Part shown: positions 60,816 through 64,000 of the stretch, piece by piece
Layout of the letters: the number at the start of each line of letters is the position of its first letter
Position numbering within the stretch: the first letter of the stretch is position 1
NCBI GenBank assembly: GCA_017644045.1
Contig: JAEPMI010000002.1
Location: 453,024 to 517,023, forward strand
Direction: 5' to 3'
Source of the DNA: Deltaproteobacteria bacterium
Lineage (GTDB): Bacteria; Myxococcota_A; Polyangia; Polyangiales; Houyiibacteriaceae
DNA: 64,000 bases
Notes under the pieces: model-generated
The model's database searches: none
Seen by the model: only the letters and a program-made list of their open reading frames with translations
What the model was told of the DNA's origin: nothing
Position numbers and translations under genes: made by a program

Positions 60816-62078
60816 TCAGAACTGGAGGGTGGCGTTGACGCCGAGATCGCGGCGGCCGGACATCCAGGGCTGGATGTCCAGAGTCGGACCCTGCGCCGAG
60901 CCTTCCGCGTCGTCGTCCGAGCTCAGCCCGTTGATGAGGAGCACGGTCCCGGCGCCGACCGCGGCCGCACCGAGGGCGTAGAAGACCCACTGCATGATCC
61001 GGAACTTCGACCGGTCGTTGCACGCGTCCTCGAGCCCCTCGACCAGGTTGTCGGGGTTCTCGCAGATCGAGCTGGTGTCGTTGGCCCGGAGCAGACCGGC
61101 CTGGAGGGCGGTCAGGTTGCCGAGGCGGGTCGCCGCGGCCGGGCACTCCATGAGCGCGCGGCTTCGAGCAGCGGCGGTCACCGTGCCCGTACCGACCTCT
61201 TCGGCGAGCTCATCGCGAACGCAGTTCCGGTTCGCCGGGTCGAGGCCCAGGAGCGCCGAGCGCTCGTCCTTCTGGCCCTGCGCGTCGAGGCCGAACTTGA
61301 GGCCGAGCGCGCCGAAGACCACGCCGGCGGCGATGACGGCGGCGCCCGGGATCCACCCGAGGTTCGTCGCCTGCTCGGCGACCAGGCGCGCGCGGAGCTC
61401 GGTCTGCTCGTCGGGCACGACGCGGACGCTGCCCTCGTAGGGCTCGTGGTCCAGCGCTTCGATGCGGACGTCGCGGTTGCCCTCGGTCACGTCCGTCACG
61501 ACCAGGGCGCCGCCCTCGTCGGTGGTGCCGACGTTCTCGCCATCGATGAACACGGTGGCGTTCGGGGTGCTCGTCTGGAAGCGCACCGAGCCGAAGCGCG
61601 CCTGACCGGCGAACTGGGCGATGTAGCGCTCCGCCCGCGGGCGGAGGTTGTCGATGTCGGCCTGGACGCTCGGGATCGTGTCCGTGAGCGAGTCCTCGAT
61701 CTGACCAGTGCTGGCGTTGAAGTTGTAGAGAGTCAGCGCGAAGTCGTACTGGTCGCCGGCGCCGGTGCGGCGGACGGTGCCGTAGACGATACGACTCGCC
61801 GCCAGCTCTTCGGCGATCTCCGCCATGCACTGCGCGTCGGGCTCGTCGCACCCATGGGCGACGCTCATCTGAGCGAGCGAGATCTCGGCGTCGGCGACGC
61901 TCCAATCGGTGACCCCACGCGCCTCCTGGCGGATCGCGCCGGTCAGGTTGCGGGAAAGCTCGTCGTCACCCTCGACCGAGCGGATACCCAGGACGAACAC
62001 CTGTCCGTCGTCCTGAGCGAAGGCCGGGATGCTGGCCAAGAGGAGGGGCGCCACGAGGAGCGCGCGGAGTCTCTGCAT
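60816..62078 (-). CDS. Periplasmic/membrane protein with PEGA domain
   Basis: The product is 420 aa. The signal peptide ends IPAFAQ (about residue 22). Residues 25-165 form a domain resembling periplasmic stress-sensor or TolB-like inputs (GQVFVLGIRSVEGDD). A PEGA domain follows (RFQTSTPNATVFIDGENVG, EGNRDVRIEALDHEPY). Two or three membrane helices occupy the C-terminal ~180 residues (PGAAVIAAGVVFGALGL, FRIMQWVFYALGAAA). It may link a cell-surface layer to the cytoplasm. The TAACCT box lies 7 nt before ATG 62078. Confidence 0.8.
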   Translation of the reverse strand: MQRLRALLVAPLLLASIPAFAQDDGQVFVLGIRSVEGDDELSRNLTGAIRQEARGVTDWSVADAEISLAQMSVAHGCDEPDAQCMAEIAEELAASRIVYGTVRRTGAGDQYDFALTLYNFNASTGQIEDSLTDTIPSVQADIDNLRPRAERYIAQFAGQARFGSVRFQTSTPNATVFIDGENVGTTDEGGALVVTDVTEGNRDVRIEALDHEPYEGSVRVVPDEQTELRARLVAEQATNLGWIPGAAVIAAGVVFGALGLKFGLDAQGQKDERSALLGLDPANRNCVRDELAEEVGTGTVTAAARSRALMECPAAATRLGNLTALQAGLLRANDTSSICENPDNLVEGLEDACNDRSKFRIMQWVFYALGAAAVGAGTVLLINGLSSDDDAEGSAQGPTLDIQPWMSGRRDLGVNATLQF

Positions 62079-62085
62079 GGCGCGC

Positions 62086-62091
62086 AGGTTA
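62086..62091 (-). promoter_or_regulatory. -10 box (TAACCT), leaderless candidate
   Basis: TAACCT lies 7 nt before ATG 62078 on the minus strand. Confidence 0.4.
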
Positions 62092-62145
62092 TCGGATGGC
62101 ACCCCATGGGAGCAATCAGAGATGACCTCAGCAGAGGACACCCGT

Positions 62146-64000
62146 TCAGCGCTTCCCGCCTTTGAGCACCCGAAGCTGCGGTGCCGGCCCGAAGGCAGCG
62201 AGATGGCCGCTCTCCTCCGCGATGTAGACCCAGCCCCGCTCGTCGACGCGGATCCGGTCCGGAACCAGGTCGTCGTCGATCTCGCCCAGGAGCGCGCCAT
62301 CGGAGGGGCGGACCAGGAAGACCCCCGCCGCGGGCACGAAGAGCGCGGCACCGCGGAGGACCGGCTCGAGCCGTCGGGGAACCTCGTCGGCGAGCGGATC
62401 GCCGAGCGGCCGCATCCAGCGGGTCTCGCCGGTCTCGGCCTCGATCGCGCAGGCCCGACCGCCGGGCGCGTTGGCGATGAGGAGTCCATCGACGTCGAGG
62501 GTCGCGGCCCCATCGCCGATCCCGGGGTCCGAGCGACGCCAGAGCCGCTCGCCGGTCCGGGGCTCCCGACCCTCGAGCTCGCGACCGGAGGCGATCACGG
62601 CCACGCCACCCGCGGCGATCGGGGCCGCGCGGACGGCTCCGTCGAGGTTTCGCTCGTAGCGGGTCTCACCCGTGCCGAGCGCGATGCCGATGAGCTTCCC
62701 GTGACGACCGGCCCCCACCGCCACGACGGTGTCGCCCTGGACGATCGGTGCCCAGGCGAAGCGAGTCCGGGCCACGTGGCGCCAGAGCTCCTCGCCGGTG
62801 GCCACGTCGAGCGCGTGAATGGTGCCCTCGGTCGCGACCAGGAGCAGGCGACCGAGCCGGGTGGTCTCGAAGCGGGTGCCCGCCGCAGCGAAGCGCCAGC
62901 GGGGCTCGCCGGTGCGCACGTCGAGAGCGACGAGCTGAGAGGTCCCTTCGGCGATCACGGCCATCGGCGGCACGTCTCCACCGCCGACCGCGAGCGCCAG
63001 CTCGCGACCACCGACCCGCGGCACCACGCGGGCGAGCGCGTAGGGCTCGCCATCCGCGACGTCGCAGAGCTCGATGTCGCCCTCCGCGGAGGTGCGGACC
63101 AGGGTGCGTCCGGCCATCAGCAGGCTCCCGCTTCCCTCACGGGCCCAGATCACGTCGCCCGTGCTGCGTTCCACCGCGAGCGTGTGATCCGGCGTCGCGA
63201 GCACGAGCCGATCGCCGCAGAAGTAGGTCGCTCCGGCGTCGAGACCGCCGAGGTCGATGCGCCAGCGCTCCTCGTAGCGGATGCCCGAGCGCGGGTCGTC
63301 GAGGACGGCGCAGCCCGGTGAGGTCCGGTGCTCCTCGGACGCCAGCGAGAGCGCGAGCCGCTCCGGGTCCGCGTTGGTGAAGCCGGGCCGGCGGCGGCCT
63401 CGGACGGCCTTGCGCAGGGCACGGAGCTCGTCGCGCAGCGCGGTCACCCGCAGGTTGCGGGCCTGAGTACGGTCGGTGCGGACCAGGGCGCGAAGAAGCT
63501 CCGACGCGAGGCGGAGCACCGGCAGCGCGATGTCCTCCGGGTGGAGCTCGGCGGCGCGAAGCGTCTCTCCCTGAGCCTGGAGCAGGAGCTCGGCCCGCTC
63601 CTGCCGGTCGAGGCGGACGCCGATGCCGAAGGCGCCGGTGCGAAGCTTCACGTTCAGCGGTCGCCCGGACTCCCAGGCGTCCACCAGCGCGCGAACCGCG
63701 ACCACCATCCGCTGGGCAGCGAGCACGATCGGGCCTCGGCTCAGTACGAGTCGACGGCCGCGCACCCGCGCCGTGAGGATGCCTTCGAAGAGGAGCGCGT
63801 GAATGTCCGCGCTGGTCGTCGCTCGGGACGAGCTCGCGCTGCTGAGCCCTCGCTCCGGGTGGATCCGAGCCTCGAACGCGAAGGAGAGAGGCTCGTCGGT
63901 GTCTTCGTCTTCGCCGTAGCTGTGGCGCTCGGACTGCGCGCTGGCGGCCGGATCGGGGGAGAGCGTCGTCCGGCGAGCGCGCTCGGCGGTCCGCACGCCG
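62146..64000 (-). CDS. PQQ-repeat beta-propeller protein, 5' end beyond window
   Basis: At least 616 residues are visible; the frame is open to the window edge, so the true start is unknown. The N-terminal 220 residues are Arg-rich and helical (LASELLRALVRTDRTQARNLRV). From about residue 240 the PQQ/quinoprotein-like beta-propeller repeats run to the end, each with a G-W or G-R pair (GDVIWAREGSG, GEPRWRFAAAG, GEELWRHVA, GERLWRRSDPG, GETRWMRPLGD). No signal peptide is seen, and it may not be an active quinoprotein. Possibly a BamB-like or eukaryotic-type scaffold. Confidence 0.75.
   Translation of the reverse strand, partial: GVRTAERARRTTLSPDPAASAQSERHSYGEDEDTDEPLSFAFEARIHPERGLSSASSSRATTSADIHALLFEGILTARVRGRRLVLSRGPIVLAAQRMVVAVRALVDAWESGRPLNVKLRTGAFGIGVRLDRQERAELLLQAQGETLRAAELHPEDIALPVLRLASELLRALVRTDRTQARNLRVTALRDELRALRKAVRGRRRPGFTNADPERLALSLASEEHRTSPGCAVLDDPRSGIRYEERWRIDLGGLDAGATYFCGDRLVLATPDHTLAVERSTGDVIWAREGSGSLLMAGRTLVRTSAEGDIELCDVADGEPYALARVVPRVGGRELALAVGGGDVPPMAVIAEGTSQLVALDVRTGEPRWRFAAAGTRFETTRLGRLLLVATEGTIHALDVATGEELWRHVARTRFAWAPIVQGDTVVAVGAGRHGKLIGIALGTGETRYERNLDGAVRAAPIAAGGVAVIASGRELEGREPRTGERLWRRSDPGIGDGAATLDVDGLLIANAPGGRACAIEAETGETRWMRPLGDPLADEVPRRLEPVLRGAALFVPAAGVFLVRPSDGALLGEIDDDLVPDRIRVDERGWVYIAEESGHLAAFGPAPQLRVLKGGKR

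Overview
This window is high-GC bacterial chromosomal DNA, about two thirds G+C or more, and gene-dense with genes on both strands. I see no rRNA, tRNA, CRISPR array, prophage or recognisable transposase. The gene content points to Myxococcota, probably the Polyangia/Sandaracinus side. The signs are many secreted lipoproteins with Asp/Gly/Pro-rich linkers (DMGPP, DAGPP), cysteine-rich surface proteins, thrombospondin type 3 calcium repeats, a TIGR02147-type regulator, FHA-sigma54 activators and a prkA/DUF444/spoVR set. The assignment is inference from gene content only.

Layout. 1-6154 holds the 3' end of a YjbR-like gene, a DUF218 protein, a large lipoprotein hydrolase, a small alpha/beta hydrolase and an AraC regulator. 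6155-8158 holds TCGG-type minisatellites around a DUF420 membrane protein, then serB. 8237-17317 (all minus) holds a HEAT-repeat protein and four tandem VWA/calcium-repeat lipoproteins. 17346-24806 holds spoVR with a possible leader peptide, two tandem lipoproteins with matching sigma54-like promoter sites, a VanW protein, a DUF444 protein and a hydrolase. 24976-30702 holds a GHL10 hydrolase, two tandem esterase lipoproteins and two tandem membrane proteins. 30699-35229 (minus) is a compact operon: TIGR02147 regulator, lipoprotein, diheme cytochrome c, PQQ-type sugar dehydrogenase. 35316-41781 holds mixed genes, including a cupin/AraC divergent pair, MscS and two further membrane proteins. 41801-45977 holds prkA and a second cytochrome/dehydrogenase pair. 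46042-48412 holds a LuxR regulator and an FHA-sigma54 activator. 48444-53755 holds membrane proteins, a CAP protein, hydrolases and a Cys-rich lipoprotein. 53842-64000 holds TauE, a KDPG-aldolase-like pseudoenzyme, PIN-PhoH, a Cys-rich lipoprotein, a DUF1704 metallopeptidase, coaD, rsmD, a PEGA protein and a PQQ-repeat protein.

Genes acting together. The three stress/sporulation-associated partners PrkA, DUF444 (YeaH/YhbH) and SpoVR are all present but scattered over 26 kb, and each is preceded by the same TGATA-type extended -10 box. Two copies of a cytochrome c plus sugar-dehydrogenase module are present. Next to the FHA-sigma54 activator, a LuxR gene has a well-placed sigma54-type promoter with a paired upstream repeat.

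A window-wide feature is that many start codons lie only 5-8 nt after a TANNNT (often TGnTANNNT) box, which implies widespread leaderless transcription. This helped choose several starts. Promoter calls, enzyme activities and all relationships to named families were judged by eye; no database search was run.
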